Source of the DNA: Caldifarciminota bacterium UBA1063
GTDB taxonomy: Bacteria; Hydrothermota; Hydrothermia; UBA1063
Length of the DNA: 64,000 bases
Direction of reading: 5' to 3'
Assembly (NCBI GenBank): GCA_002316275.1
Contig: DCDE01000013.1
Span: 3,131-67,130 of the forward strand
This document shows, in pieces, positions 44,068 through 52,566 of this stretch (positions are counted from its first letter, which is position 1; every line of letters starts with the position of its first letter). The position numbers and the translations under genes were made by a program. The notes below the pieces were generated by a model that was given only the letters and a program-made list of their open reading frames with translations, was not told the DNA's origin and did not search any database.

Positions 44068-44073
44068 ATGATA

Positions 44074-44102
44074 AATTTAAAACAAGGAAGAAAATCTTTC
44101 AA
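44074..44102 (-). promoter_or_regulatory. Promoter of polX (leaderless)
   Basis: Minus strand: TTGAAA (44097-44102), 17-base spacer, TAAATT (44074-44079), then 6 bases to the ATG at 44067. Confidence 0.6.
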
Positions 44103-44152
44103 GATCCATAGTAAACTTTCACTTTATATACTTGAGGCATAAGTCTCAACAC

Positions 44153-44181
44153 TTGAATATGTGAAAAGTAAATAATATAAT
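44153..44181 (+). promoter_or_regulatory. Promoter of the wzc-like operon (leaderless)
   Basis: TTGAAT (44153-44158), 17-base spacer and a perfect TATAAT (44176-44181). The ATG at 44189 is 7 bases beyond, exactly where transcription should start. This is the clearest leaderless start in the window. An ATG at 44184 runs into a stop after one codon. Confidence 0.82.
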
Positions 44182-44188
44182 AAATGTT

Positions 44189-46570
44189 ATGAACAACGAT
44201 GAGTTCTCTTTCCAAGACATAAAAGAAGCAATAGTAAGAAAGGGACGAATTGGTCTTATAGTTTTGACCGTGACAGTACTCGTAGGCGTAATATATATTA
44301 TTACGAAGAGCCCTGTATACGAGTCAGAGATCAGGGTAAGACTATCTGGAGCATCTTCTGTCACAGAAATGGTAATTATGGGAGCTACAACGCCATGGAA
44401 TGATGTACCCACTCAATTAGAACTCATTAAATCGAAGAATATTCTCAAACGAACCGTAGATAAGCTCAACCTCAGATTTCAACCTCTGAGCAAAGATTTC
44501 TCACAGTTCGTAGAGATAAAATCTCTCACTGTTCACCACGACAATGTACCAAACGCCACATACCTTCTCGAATTAAAAGAGAAGGGCTTTAATATCATGA
44601 CGGAAAACGGCGACACAATACTTAAGGGTGCATATGATACCTTAGTTACATCGGATATTATAGATTTATGCCTTACCCCAGTGTCACAAAAAACCGCTGG
44701 TAAAGCTCTAAAATTCACAATTGTAAGTACGGACAATGCCGTAAATGCCTTATCAAAAAATGTTAAAGTAAATCAGGAAGGGAAATCTTTCATTGCAGTT
44801 GTTAAAGCCCGAGCTGGTGATCCCATCCTCGCAAAACGAATTGCAGAAGAGATTGCCACTGGATACTATGAATTTACATTAGAAGATGTAAGGTCCCAAG
44901 CTAACTCTCTAAGACTCTTTTTGGAAGAGCAGATAATAAACATAGAAAATGACCTAACAAATTACGAGAACCAGCTTACAAAAATAAAAGATGAACTCGG
45001 TACATACAACTTTTTTGCTCTGGAAAATCTTTCAGAAAGTATGAAAGATATCTTTTCGAAGATGAACGACTTAGAATTTGAGAAAGTTAGGGCAACTATT
45101 GAGAAAGCCGAAGCAGAAAATGAGATTAGTATAATAAAGCAACAGATGGAAGGCCATGGTTATTTTAAGGAATATGCACAGATTGCCGCAAATTTGGAAA
45201 CCAGTGGAGACCCGAAGCTTACTGCCCTCCTGAATAGGCTTTATGACTTAGAACTAAAAAAGGCCTCCCTTAGCCAGAAGTATAATGAGGAAAATCCTGA
45301 AATTAAAGCCATAAATTCACAAATAGAAGAAATAAAAAAATCGCTCATAAAAACTCAAGAGGAAGGAACATTTCAGGCTGTCTCTACATCAGATCCAGTA
45401 TTCCAACAGTTAGCGCAGCAGCTAATTAGAAACCAGGTAAACCAGTTAACACTTGCTACAAGGGTAACAGCAATAGATTCATCCTTGAAAATATATGAAA
45501 GTAAAATTGGGAATTTACCCGAAAATGCTTTAATGCATAGTAGGATAAAACGTAAAATTAATGCTCTTTCAGGCATTTATAGCTTACTACTGGAGAAATT
45601 AGAACAAACAAAGATCGAAGAGGCTTCAAAGATATCTGACGTAAGAATCGTAGACTACGCTATGATACCCACTACCCCCGTATCTCCTAAGAAGTTTCAG
45701 ACTATATTTATCACTGTGATTCTTGGGGCCATTCTTGGTCTTTTTACCACTCTAACCCTTTATAATCTCGATGACACAGTAAAGTTCGCATCCGAAGTTG
45801 AAAATATTACGGGAAGGCCTTGTTTAGCGAAAATACCCACCTTTAATAACTCAAGAGGAAAAGCAAATGAAGTCAGACTGGTAGTTGACAGAGATCCCCT
45901 TAGTCCCGTAACTGAATCATTCAAAAAACTTCGGTTTAACATCGAGATCCTCTGCAAAGAACACCCAAAAATTATCGCAGTCACAAGTTGCATTGAAAAT
46001 GAAGGAAAATCAACTACTGTTGCGAATCTTGCATTAGCGTATGCCTTCGCCGGCTATAAAACGCTTATCATTGACGGAGACCTTAGAAAACCAACGCAAC
46101 ATGAAATCTTTAGCATTTCAAATGAGGTGGGTTTCTCTGATCTCATTACAAGAAACACTTTAAAACCCTATAACACCGAATTTCCGAACCTCTTTGTACT
46201 TCCAGCAGGAACTAACTCCTTAAATGTCTTAAAAGTACTCGATGCCTTTGACCTCAGTAAGATTCGAGACCTACTACTTGAGAATTTTGATATAATAATC
46301 GTTGATACTCCTCCGATACTTCCTGTAGCAGAGTCAAACACACTGGCAAGCTTTGCAGGAAATCTCATTCTCGTAACACGAGCTGAATTTACATCAAAGA
46401 AATTACTATATGAGGTTGTTAAGTCTATTCCAGAGACAGTAAATTTCCCGGGAGTTGTTGTAAACTCTTACCGTGGTGGGGAAAGCTATTATAAACATTA
46501 TAAGTACTATAAGAAGTCTGAAAAAAATGGCACAATCAGCACAATCTTGCACAAGTTAGGCAAGAAATAG
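44189..46570 (+). CDS. Wzc-like bacterial tyrosine kinase / polysaccharide chain-length protein
   Basis: Such inner-membrane proteins set capsule or exopolysaccharide chain length and autophosphorylate on tyrosine. In the 793 residues: a Wzz domain with first membrane helix (IGLIVLTVTVLVGVIYII, about 18-35), a long periplasmic coiled coil (about 230-440), second membrane helix (FQTIFITVILGAILGLFTTL, about 505-525), then the BY-kinase with SCIENEGKSTTVANLALAYAFAGY (Walker A), LIIDGDLRKPTQHE (A') and IIIVDTPPILPVAE (Walker B). The C-terminus is a tyrosine cluster (SYYKHYKYYKK), the normal autophosphorylation site. First gene of an operon with an SLBB protein and a UDP-sugar dehydrogenase. Confidence 0.92.
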   Translation: MNNDEFSFQDIKEAIVRKGRIGLIVLTVTVLVGVIYIITKSPVYESEIRVRLSGASSVTEMVIMGATTPWNDVPTQLELIKSKNILKRTVDKLNLRFQPLSKDFSQFVEIKSLTVHHDNVPNATYLLELKEKGFNIMTENGDTILKGAYDTLVTSDIIDLCLTPVSQKTAGKALKFTIVSTDNAVNALSKNVKVNQEGKSFIAVVKARAGDPILAKRIAEEIATGYYEFTLEDVRSQANSLRLFLEEQIINIENDLTNYENQLTKIKDELGTYNFFALENLSESMKDIFSKMNDLEFEKVRATIEKAEAENEISIIKQQMEGHGYFKEYAQIAANLETSGDPKLTALLNRLYDLELKKASLSQKYNEENPEIKAINSQIEEIKKSLIKTQEEGTFQAVSTSDPVFQQLAQQLIRNQVNQLTLATRVTAIDSSLKIYESKIGNLPENALMHSRIKRKINALSGIYSLLLEKLEQTKIEEASKISDVRIVDYAMIPTTPVSPKKFQTIFITVILGAILGLFTTLTLYNLDDTVKFASEVENITGRPCLAKIPTFNNSRGKANEVRLVVDRDPLSPVTESFKKLRFNIEILCKEHPKIIAVTSCIENEGKSTTVANLALAYAFAGYKTLIIDGDLRKPTQHEIFSISNEVGFSDLITRNTLKPYNTEFPNLFVLPAGTNSLNVLKVLDAFDLSKIRDLLLENFDIIIVDTPPILPVAESNTLASFAGNLILVTRAEFTSKKLLYEVVKSIPETVNFPGVVVNSYRGGESYYKHYKYYKKSEKNGTISTILHKLGKK

Positions 46571-46580
46571 GGGGAACGAC

Positions 46581-47156
46581 ATGCTCTTTAGTTCTATCAT
46601 TGCTCTAATTTTATCTTCTTTAGTACCAGGGGATGCAATAGTGATAAGATCAACCAACTACAGGGAGCTAAATGATACGCTTTTTGTGATAGCTGATACT
46701 ACTGCAGAACTACCATATATAGGTAGAATTAATGTATCTGAAATAACGGAAGAGAGTCTTCGCAGCTTTTTCATAGATACTTACAGCAAGTACCTTAAGG
46801 AACCCGACTTGGCTGTATTTGTTCTCTATAGGATCTCTATATTAGGAAGAGTTAATAAACCGGGCATCTATTACGTACCACCTTTCGCAGGGCTCGGAGA
46901 TATACTCGCTATGAGTGGTGGCCCACTGCCAGATGCCTCGCTTGGTTCGATAAAAGTATATTCAAACGGAAAATACAGAAAAGTAAACTTTGAAAAAAGT
47001 GTTAAAGAGTCACTTAACATAAAGGACTTAAAGATCTCTTCAGGGACTGTAATCGAAGTTCCTAAGAAGTATACAATAAACTTAGATGACATATACAAAT
47101 TTGCCGCTACAGCGGGTATTCTATGGAGTATATACAGCGACGTTCTCATAGATTAA
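46581..47156 (+). CDS. Small SLBB-domain polysaccharide export protein
   Basis: A 191-residue secreted protein. Residues 1-16 form a signal-like hydrophobic stretch (LFSSIIALILSSLVPG). The Poly_export-type PGDAIVIRS begin follows, then an SLBB fold with RISILGRVNKPGIYYVPPFAGLGDILAMSGG (about 83-113). A C-terminal hydrophobic helix (KFAATAGILWSIYSDVLI) could sit in the outer membrane, as in Wza, but the protein is about half Wza length. Next to Wzc-like kinase, it is probably its export partner. GGGGAACGAC precedes the ATG. Confidence 0.8.
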   Translation: MLFSSIIALILSSLVPGDAIVIRSTNYRELNDTLFVIADTTAELPYIGRINVSEITEESLRSFFIDTYSKYLKEPDLAVFVLYRISILGRVNKPGIYYVPPFAGLGDILAMSGGPLPDASLGSIKVYSNGKYRKVNFEKSVKESLNIKDLKISSGTVIEVPKKYTINLDDIYKFAATAGILWSIYSDVLID

Positions 47157-47166
47157 AGGAGGGCAG

Positions 47167-48483
47167 ATGGCCCGGAATTTCAAAGAAAAGATATGTAAAA
47201 AAGAATCTCTAATTGGTGTAATTGGGCTCGGATATGTGGGATTACCCCTCGTAAGGGAATTCTTGAAAAATGGGTTCAAAGTAGTGGGTTTCGATATCGA
47301 CTCACATAAAGTTGAAACCCTCATGAAAGGTGAGAGTTACATAAAGCACATCAATAACGAATTTATAAAAAATGCGGTATCAAACAAGAGATTTGAAGCC
47401 ACGAGTGATTTTACGAGGCTTAGGGAAGTAGATGTAATAATCGTTTGTGTACCGACACCCCTTGGTGAACACTGGGAGCCAGACCTTTCATATTTAATAA
47501 GTACAGCAGAAATAATCTCTAAGAATCTAAGAAAAGGGCATATTGTTGTGTTTGAAAGTACAACGTACCCAGGAACTACTGACGAAGAGGTGCTCCCTAT
47601 ACTCGAAAAATCTGGGCTTAAAGTGGGCGTAGACTTTTACCTCGGGTTTTCGCCAGAGAGGGAAGACCCTGGAAACAAAAACTATACCACTGCTACGATC
47701 CCCAAAATAGTGAGTGGAATTACTGAGAATTGTTGTGAATTAATAAAGGCACTTTATGATCAGATTGTTGTTAAGACTGTACCAGTTTCTTCAACAAGAG
47801 TGGCTGAGGCAGTTAAGCTCTTGGAGAATATATACAGGGGTGTGAATATTGCCCTAATTAATGAACTAAAGATGATATTTGATAAAATGAATATCGACAT
47901 ATGGGAAGTTATTGAAGGTGCAAAAACGAAGCCCTTTGGATACCAACCCTTCTACCCAGGGCCAGGCTTGGGAGGGCATTGTATCCCCATAGACCCATTT
48001 TACCTTACATGGAAGGCTAAAGAATACGACATTGCTACAAGGTTTATTGAACTTGCAGGAGAAATTAACACTTCCATGCCATACTATATCGTGGACAAAG
48101 CCATCAGAGCTTTGAATTTACACGGGAAAAGTATCAAAAACGCCAGTATACTGGTCCTTGGAGTATCGTATAAGCCAGATATTGACGATATGAGGGAGAG
48201 CCCAGCTCTTAAAATTATTAAGATACTCATGGACGAAGGAGCAAAAGTAGATTACAACGACCCATTTTTCCCAGAACTCGCCCCCGTTAGAAAATACCAG
48301 TTTACTCATAAATCTGTTGAATTAACTGCGGAAAATCTTAAAAAATTTGACCTGGTAATTATAGTTACCAACCATTCTTCTTACGACTATGATTTCATTA
48401 GAAAAAACGCAAACTTGATACTCGACACAAGGAATGCATTCGGAATAAAGGGGCTAAAAGAATCAAATATTATTAAAGCTTAA
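47167..48483 (+). CDS. UDP-N-acetyl sugar 6-dehydrogenase (WecC/WbpA type)
   Basis: A 438-residue NAD-dependent enzyme that oxidises C6 of a UDP-hexose in two steps. The Rossmann motif is GVIGLGYVGLPLVREFLKNGF (about 18-38); FSPEREDPGN and AKTKPFGYQPFYPGPGLGGHC show the WecC/WbpA subgroup, with the catalytic Cys in GGHCIPIDPFYL. Substrate is likely UDP-GlcNAc or UDP-ManNAc. wecB at 61539-62657 would make UDP-ManNAc, so a UDP-ManNAcA route is plausible. AAAGGAGGG precedes the ATG. Overlaps the convergent hypothetical gene by 11 bases. Confidence 0.88.
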   Translation: MARNFKEKICKKESLIGVIGLGYVGLPLVREFLKNGFKVVGFDIDSHKVETLMKGESYIKHINNEFIKNAVSNKRFEATSDFTRLREVDVIIVCVPTPLGEHWEPDLSYLISTAEIISKNLRKGHIVVFESTTYPGTTDEEVLPILEKSGLKVGVDFYLGFSPEREDPGNKNYTTATIPKIVSGITENCCELIKALYDQIVVKTVPVSSTRVAEAVKLLENIYRGVNIALINELKMIFDKMNIDIWEVIEGAKTKPFGYQPFYPGPGLGGHCIPIDPFYLTWKAKEYDIATRFIELAGEINTSMPYYIVDKAIRALNLHGKSIKNASILVLGVSYKPDIDDMRESPALKIIKILMDEGAKVDYNDPFFPELAPVRKYQFTHKSVELTAENLKKFDLVIIVTNHSSYDYDFIRKNANLILDTRNAFGIKGLKESNIIKA

Positions 48484-48976
48484 CCCTCTCAAATACAAAT
48501 TCAATACCATCCGGTAATATGTTAACTTTTGCTAGCCTTACCATGTTTCTAAGCGAAGATGTAACACTGTACCATTTGGGATTAAGGTGAAAAATCTTTT
48601 CAACATCAATAGCTATTTCCTTACCCTCTCTTTTCAAAATTCCATTGAGATTTTGCTCAAGGGAGCCCAATGGTCCATCTATAAATCTTAATACTATGAG
48701 ACTAGTATCGAGTTCTAGCCTGATTATTTTTAAATTATCATTCCACTCAATTGACTTTACGTATACTTGTATCTGAATAGGAAAGATATTTACGCCCACG
48801 ATTTTTAAAACACCTGCTCCGAACAAAATTTCAAGGTTACTAAGGTATGGGGACAAATAAAATCGCAGCACATGCTCTATAAAATCAGCTGGTAATTTAA
48901 CAAAAAAATCTTTCTGATTACTTTTCTCAATCTTTTGAGAAAAGTAATCATTTACAATCTGCAACAAATCGGGCAT
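48473..48976 (-). CDS. Hypothetical protein downstream of lexA
   Basis: A 167-residue soluble protein I do not recognise. It has a helical start (PDLLQIVNDYFSQKIEK) and a beta-rich body (ILFGAGVLKIVGVNIFPIQIQVYVKSIEWNDNLKIIRLEL) with alternating hydrophobics, reminiscent of lipid-binding or barrel folds such as DUF2993, but not clearly a member. It is 2 bases after lexA and so probably cotranscribed. The mRNA contains a strong 15-base-pair hairpin at codons 10-20. The 3' end overlaps the convergent dehydrogenase gene by 11 bases. Confidence 0.65.
   Translation of the reverse strand: MPDLLQIVNDYFSQKIEKSNQKDFFVKLPADFIEHVLRFYLSPYLSNLEILFGAGVLKIVGVNIFPIQIQVYVKSIEWNDNLKIIRLELDTSLIVLRFIDGPLGSLEQNLNGILKREGKEIAIDVEKIFHLNPKWYSVTSSLRNMVRLAKVNILPDGIEFVFERVKL
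48915..48950. repeat. Perfect 15-base inverted repeat inside a gene
   Basis: TGATTACTTTTCTCA then ATCTTT then TGAGAAAAGTAATCA: a perfect 15-base stem with a 6-base loop. It starts about 27 bases downstream of the ATG of the gene after lexA, in coding sequence (NDYFSQKIEKSNQ). No T-run follows on either strand, so it is not a classic terminator. It may control translation or mRNA stability, or be a protein-binding site. Confidence 0.75.
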
Positions 48977-48978
48977 AT

Positions 48979-49596
48979 TTAATCTACCCTCCTGAACAAT
49001 CCTATAACCTTGCCCATTACATAAAGGCGAGCTTCTTCTTTCTTCAGCTTAACCTCTTTATAAGCGGGGTTTTCCGGAAGTAAATACACACACTCCTCGT
49101 CCATTTTGAACCTTTTGCACGTAACCTCATTATCCACAAAAGCGACTACCAAATCACCATCTCTTGCTTCTGCGTCCAATTTAACAATTACTATGTCCTT
49201 ATCAAGAATTCCAGCGCCGGCCATACTGTCCCCTTTTATCCTGAGAGCAATAGTATTTTTTGAATCCTTAATGAATATCGTGTCAAGAACAATATTTCCC
49301 TCAGTCTCTTCAATTGCCGGTATGGGGAAACCTGCAGATATCTTCCCAACAAGGGGTATCATCACCGCACTAGATAACTTAAAATGTAAAAGTTCAATTC
49401 CCCGCGGTTTCCTACGGCTCCTTTTTATAAATCCTTTAGTTTCCAATACTCTTAAATGTCTCTGAACACTATAAATATTGTTGGGCCCCAAGTTAAGTCC
49501 ATTAGCAATCTCTCTTATTGTAGGTGGATACCCCCTCGTAAGAATAAAATTCTGAATGAAATCTAAAACCTCTTTTTGTCTATTTGTTAAAACCAC
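48979..49596 (-). CDS. lexA: LexA repressor
   Basis: LexA represses DNA-damage genes and is cleaved when RecA is activated. The 205-residue protein has a winged helix with TIREIANGLNLGPNNIYSVQRHLRVLETKGFIKR (about 27-58), the cleavage bond Ala88-Gly89 in ISAGFP, Ser124 in GDSMAGAG and Lys161 in TCKRF. All catalytic residues are present. The start is GTG with GAGGAGTA just before. I found no clear LexA box upstream; it sits inside an operon (CBS, transporter, lexA, unknown) rather than behind its own promoter, so autoregulation is not obvious. Confidence 0.92.
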   Translation of the reverse strand: MVLTNRQKEVLDFIQNFILTRGYPPTIREIANGLNLGPNNIYSVQRHLRVLETKGFIKRSRRKPRGIELLHFKLSSAVMIPLVGKISAGFPIPAIEETEGNIVLDTIFIKDSKNTIALRIKGDSMAGAGILDKDIVIVKLDAEARDGDLVVAFVDNEVTCKRFKMDEECVYLLPENPAYKEVKLKKEEARLYVMGKVIGLFRRVD

Positions 49597-49602
49597 TACT
49601 CC

Positions 49603-50880
49603 TCACTTAATCACGATATATCTTATTACAATATAAAGCAAAGCTAACAAAACATTCAGGATGGAGACCGGAATCCCATATTTTAAATAATTCTTAAAGG
49701 TTATTTTTTCCTGAGTTTTCTCAGAAATTCCGGCAGCGACAAGGTTCGCTGCAGCAGAAACCAAAGTTGTATTCCCTGAAAAACATACAGTTAAGGAGAG
49801 GAGCCACCATAGCGCATCTGCATTAATGCCAGGAGTCTTTAATATAATAGATTGTATTACAGGTGCAATAGCAACAGTATAAGGAACTGCGCCCATTAGT
49901 ATTGTACAAATGAAACTGAGTGCCCATATAATTGTAAACAAACCCAACTCACTGCCTGAAAATTTTATGAGAAAATTCGCAACGTTCTCGATAATTTGAT
50001 ACTTCTCAAGTGCACCAACAACAACGAAGAGCCCACTAAAGAAAAATAATGTCGTCCATTCAACTTCATTAAGCACTTCATCGGGGTTTTGATTTGTAAC
50101 AAATAGAAGAATGACAGCCCCCACTAATGCAACAATAGAAGGAGGCAGTTTAAATACGTCATGAAGAATAAACCCTATAATTACAAAAGCAAACACTATC
50201 AAGACCTTGCGCAAAAGAGCCCTATCCTTAATTGCATCCCGCTCGTTTACTTTAACAAGAGAAACATCAAAGTGCCCTAAAATATTATACTGATTTTTAA
50301 ACATTGCCTTTAAGACAAAAACATTAACTACCATAACAAACAAAACAGGTAAAGTAAGATTTACTAAAAAGTCGTTGAATGAGAGACCAGCAGCGCTACC
50401 TATAATAATGTTTGGAGGATCACCAATTAGCGTAGCAGTCCCACCAAGATTCGAAGCGATGATCTCACCGATAAGAAAAGGAAAGGGTGATATTCCAGTC
50501 ATGCTTGCAACGAGTATTATAATTGGTGAGAAAATCAAAACTGTTGTCACATTATCGAGAAAAGCTGAAACGATTCCCGTTAGCATAAAGAAAAAGAAGA
50601 AAAGTGTAATAAAATTCCCCTTTGAGATCTTAATTGCTTTTATGGCAATGTATTCAAAAAAACCTGTCCTTCGAAAAAATGCCACAATTACCATCATACC
50701 AAGAAGCAGTCCCAAAGTATTGAAATCAATATAGTTCAAGGCCTCTGAGGGGGTAAGATATCCAAGAACTACTATCAGAACTGCGCTTAGGAAAGTAACA
50801 GTCATTCTATGCCATTTTTCAACAGCTATAAGTACAAACGTGACGATAAAAATACCTATTAATAGCGGAATACTACCCAT
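49603..50880 (-). CDS. ArsB/NhaD-family anion or cation transporter
   Basis: A 425-residue polytopic membrane protein of the ion transporter superfamily (ArsB, NhaD, CitMHS). About eleven membrane helices. Typical motifs: DNVTTVLIFSPIII, ASNLGGTATLIGDPPNIIIGSAAGLSF and CFSGNTTLVSAAANLVAAG, the two inverted half-site hairpins. The substrate cannot be predicted; NhaD-type sodium/proton exchange and arsenite export are both possible. It shares one base with the upstream CBS gene (TAATG), a hint of tight coupling. Confidence 0.85.
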   Translation of the reverse strand: MGSIPLLIGIFIVTFVLIAVEKWHRMTVTFLSAVLIVVLGYLTPSEALNYIDFNTLGLLLGMMVIVAFFRRTGFFEYIAIKAIKISKGNFITLFFFFFMLTGIVSAFLDNVTTVLIFSPIIILVASMTGISPFPFLIGEIIASNLGGTATLIGDPPNIIIGSAAGLSFNDFLVNLTLPVLFVMVVNVFVLKAMFKNQYNILGHFDVSLVKVNERDAIKDRALLRKVLIVFAFVIIGFILHDVFKLPPSIVALVGAVILLFVTNQNPDEVLNEVEWTTLFFFSGLFVVVGALEKYQIIENVANFLIKFSGSELGLFTIIWALSFICTILMGAVPYTVAIAPVIQSIILKTPGINADALWWLLSLTVCFSGNTTLVSAAANLVAAGISEKTQEKITFKNYLKYGIPVSILNVLLALLYIVIRYIVIK

Positions 50881-51344
50881 TATTTTCTATTTCCGTACAA
50901 TTTATTGATAATTGCAAGTCGTGATATGATGCCACAATAATTCATCTGATCGTCTACAACAACAATACAAGTCCTCCTTTCCTGTACTATATAAAATATC
51001 GCCTTCAATATAGAATCATCAGGCTTTAGAAAAGTAAATTTTGTATGCATCACATCCTCTGCAAGAAAGAGCTTATGGGTAAAATCTGAAAATACCTCTT
51101 GGTCAAGAGCGCCAAAGCTTGTAATGTATGAGAAATTATCTATCATATTAAAGAAATCTGGAATAAAAGGCGCAAGCAAATCTTCAGCATATATCACTCC
51201 CTTAACCTTTCCTGCATCATCTACTACAGGCACAATTGAAGTAAATTCCTCCTTCATAAGCTCTGCGACTTTTGTGATAGGGGTATCACTCTTAGCAGTT
51301 TCGATATAACTCATTATATCCGAAACTTTAAAAACTTCTGACAT
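50880..51344 (-). CDS. CBS-pair domain protein
   Basis: A 154-residue soluble protein of two CBS repeats: SDIMSYIETAKSDTPITKVAELMKEEFTSIVPVVDDAGKVKGVI and AEDVMHTKFTFLKPDDSILKAIFYIVQERRTCIVVVDDQMNYCGII. CBS pairs bind adenosine nucleotides and often gate transporters. Its stop codon shares a base with the transporter start, so it may control that transporter. Its own leaderless promoter lies at 51351-51379, overlapping the end of the DUF1028 gene. Confidence 0.85.
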   Translation of the reverse strand: MSEVFKVSDIMSYIETAKSDTPITKVAELMKEEFTSIVPVVDDAGKVKGVIYAEDLLAPFIPDFFNMIDNFSYITSFGALDQEVFSDFTHKLFLAEDVMHTKFTFLKPDDSILKAIFYIVQERRTCIVVVDDQMNYCGIISRLAIINKLYGNRK

Positions 51345-51350
51345 ATACCT

Positions 51351-51379
51351 ATTATAGATTTTACAAGTCAGAATTACAA
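51351..51379 (-). promoter_or_regulatory. Promoter of the CBS-transporter-lexA unit (leaderless)
   Basis: Minus strand: TTGTAA (51374-51379), 17-base spacer, TATAAT (51351-51356). The -10 box ends 6 bases before the ATG at 51344. The -35 box is just before the stop of the DUF1028 gene (51381). Confidence 0.62.
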
Positions 51380-51380
51380 G

Positions 51381-52436
51381 CTATATTTTGCCCTTCTTAA
51401 ATTTCTCCAGCATATCTTTAAAATACTTATTTTCCGGATCAAGATGTACAGCTTTCTGTTCAAACTCGATGGCTTTTTTCTTAAAACCCAGCTTAAAGTA
51501 AATCAAAGCGGCAGTATCCAAAATATTTGCATCATCTGGTTTAATTTCCAAAGCTTTATCGATTAACTCTTTAGCTTTGTTTAGCTCAATACCCCTCAAC
51601 ACCATAAACCATGCAACTTCATTTAAAAGGTCCGGATCATCTGGGTTTTCTTGCATAACCTCATTTAGGATTTTCATCGCTTGCTGATATTCCATCATTG
51701 AAAGTTCAGTCTTATTTTCTTTTGCATACTGGTCACCAATTCTTCCATGGGCATCCAATAAGAAAAAACGTTCCCACAACTTGTAGATCCTCTTTAGCTC
51801 TGGGATAGGATCAGGGTGGTCATCCACTCTTATATCCACATACCTATCAGAATATCCTGCATACCCACCATTTTTTCTCATAACAAGCAGTGCTGCCGAT
51901 TGTCTACCTCGGGCATCCCCTCCTGCCATATCTCCTGCTTCCAGGGCTGCAATAAGACGTTCAGGTAAATCGCCAGAACTATTAAGAAAGGCATTCTCCA
52001 TGGCCTTAATAACCGTATCACCTACCAAAATATTTCCTTGAATAGCATAGCAAAACCCGTTTCTGTGACCTGCATAACTACTACAACCCTTACCTGTCCA
52101 CGACGCTGACGCACCGCTAATAGAAACAATACCAACCTGCCTCTGATCAAAGAGGGTATCCATATTTTGCAACACTTTAATTATACTATCGGGCGTGACA
52201 CCTTTTTTCAATAAATCCAACGCAATGGGTCCGAAGGCCATATTACCGTAAGCTTGAGTAGCAACGGCGCCAACCTCTGCCTCGGCAAAGGGCACAGCTG
52301 AGCCAACGGCAAGAAATTTAGACGCTACAGCAACTCCCACTTCTCGTGTAAGTGTGTCGCATGCAACTATAGAAAAGGTCCCACTATGCGGGGCTGGACT
52401 CATAAAAGAAAGAATGAAACTTAAGAAAATCACCAT
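51381..52436 (-). CDS. Secreted DUF1028 protein with C-terminal TPR repeats
   Basis: A 351-residue protein. A signal peptide (MVIFLSFILSFMSPAP) is followed by a DUF1028 domain, an Ntn-hydrolase-like family: GTFSIVACDTLTREVGVAVASKFLAVGSAVPFAEAEVGAVATQA, ALEAGDMAGGDARGRQSAALLV, YSDRYVDIRVDDHPDPI. From about 230, three TPR-like helix pairs follow (YQQAMKILNEVMQENPDDPDLLNEVA, AKELIDKALEIKPDDANILDTAALIYFKLGF). The function of DUF1028 is unknown; fusion to TPR hints at protein interaction outside the cytoplasm. SD GGGAGGTG precedes the ATG. Confidence 0.85.
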   Translation of the reverse strand: MVIFLSFILSFMSPAPHSGTFSIVACDTLTREVGVAVASKFLAVGSAVPFAEAEVGAVATQAYGNMAFGPIALDLLKKGVTPDSIIKVLQNMDTLFDQRQVGIVSISGASASWTGKGCSSYAGHRNGFCYAIQGNILVGDTVIKAMENAFLNSSGDLPERLIAALEAGDMAGGDARGRQSAALLVMRKNGGYAGYSDRYVDIRVDDHPDPIPELKRIYKLWERFFLLDAHGRIGDQYAKENKTELSMMEYQQAMKILNEVMQENPDDPDLLNEVAWFMVLRGIELNKAKELIDKALEIKPDDANILDTAALIYFKLGFKKKAIEFEQKAVHLDPENKYFKDMLEKFKKGKI

Positions 52437-52453
52437 ACAACACCTCCCTATTC

Positions 52454-52482
52454 AGAATAAACCAGCGTAAAGGGATATTCAA
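52454..52482 (-). promoter_or_regulatory. Promoter of the DUF1028 gene
   Basis: Minus strand: TTGAAT (52477-52482), 17-base spacer, TATTCT (52454-52459). A short leader of about 10 bases with GGGAGGTG leads to the ATG at 52436. Confidence 0.55.
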
Positions 52483-52526
52483 TTGAGAAAAACATTTTAG
52501 TAGCGAATCCACTGAATTTTAGAAAA

Positions 52527-52555
52527 TTGTATGAACTTTCAAAGAACAGTAAAAT
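52527..52555 (+). promoter_or_regulatory. Promoter of the DHH phosphoesterase gene (leaderless)
   Basis: TTGTAT (52527-52532), 17-base spacer, TAAAAT (52550-52555). The ATG at 52567 is 11 bases beyond the -10 box; the upstream ATG at 52531 lies on the -35 box and cannot be the start of this transcript. Confidence 0.62.
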
Positions 52556-52566
52556 TAGAAACACCT

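Noticed and set aside
49597..49640. LexA box upstream of lexA
   Set aside because: No CTGT-N8-ACAG or GAAC-N4-GTTC pattern seen in the short gap; a lineage-specific site cannot be excluded.
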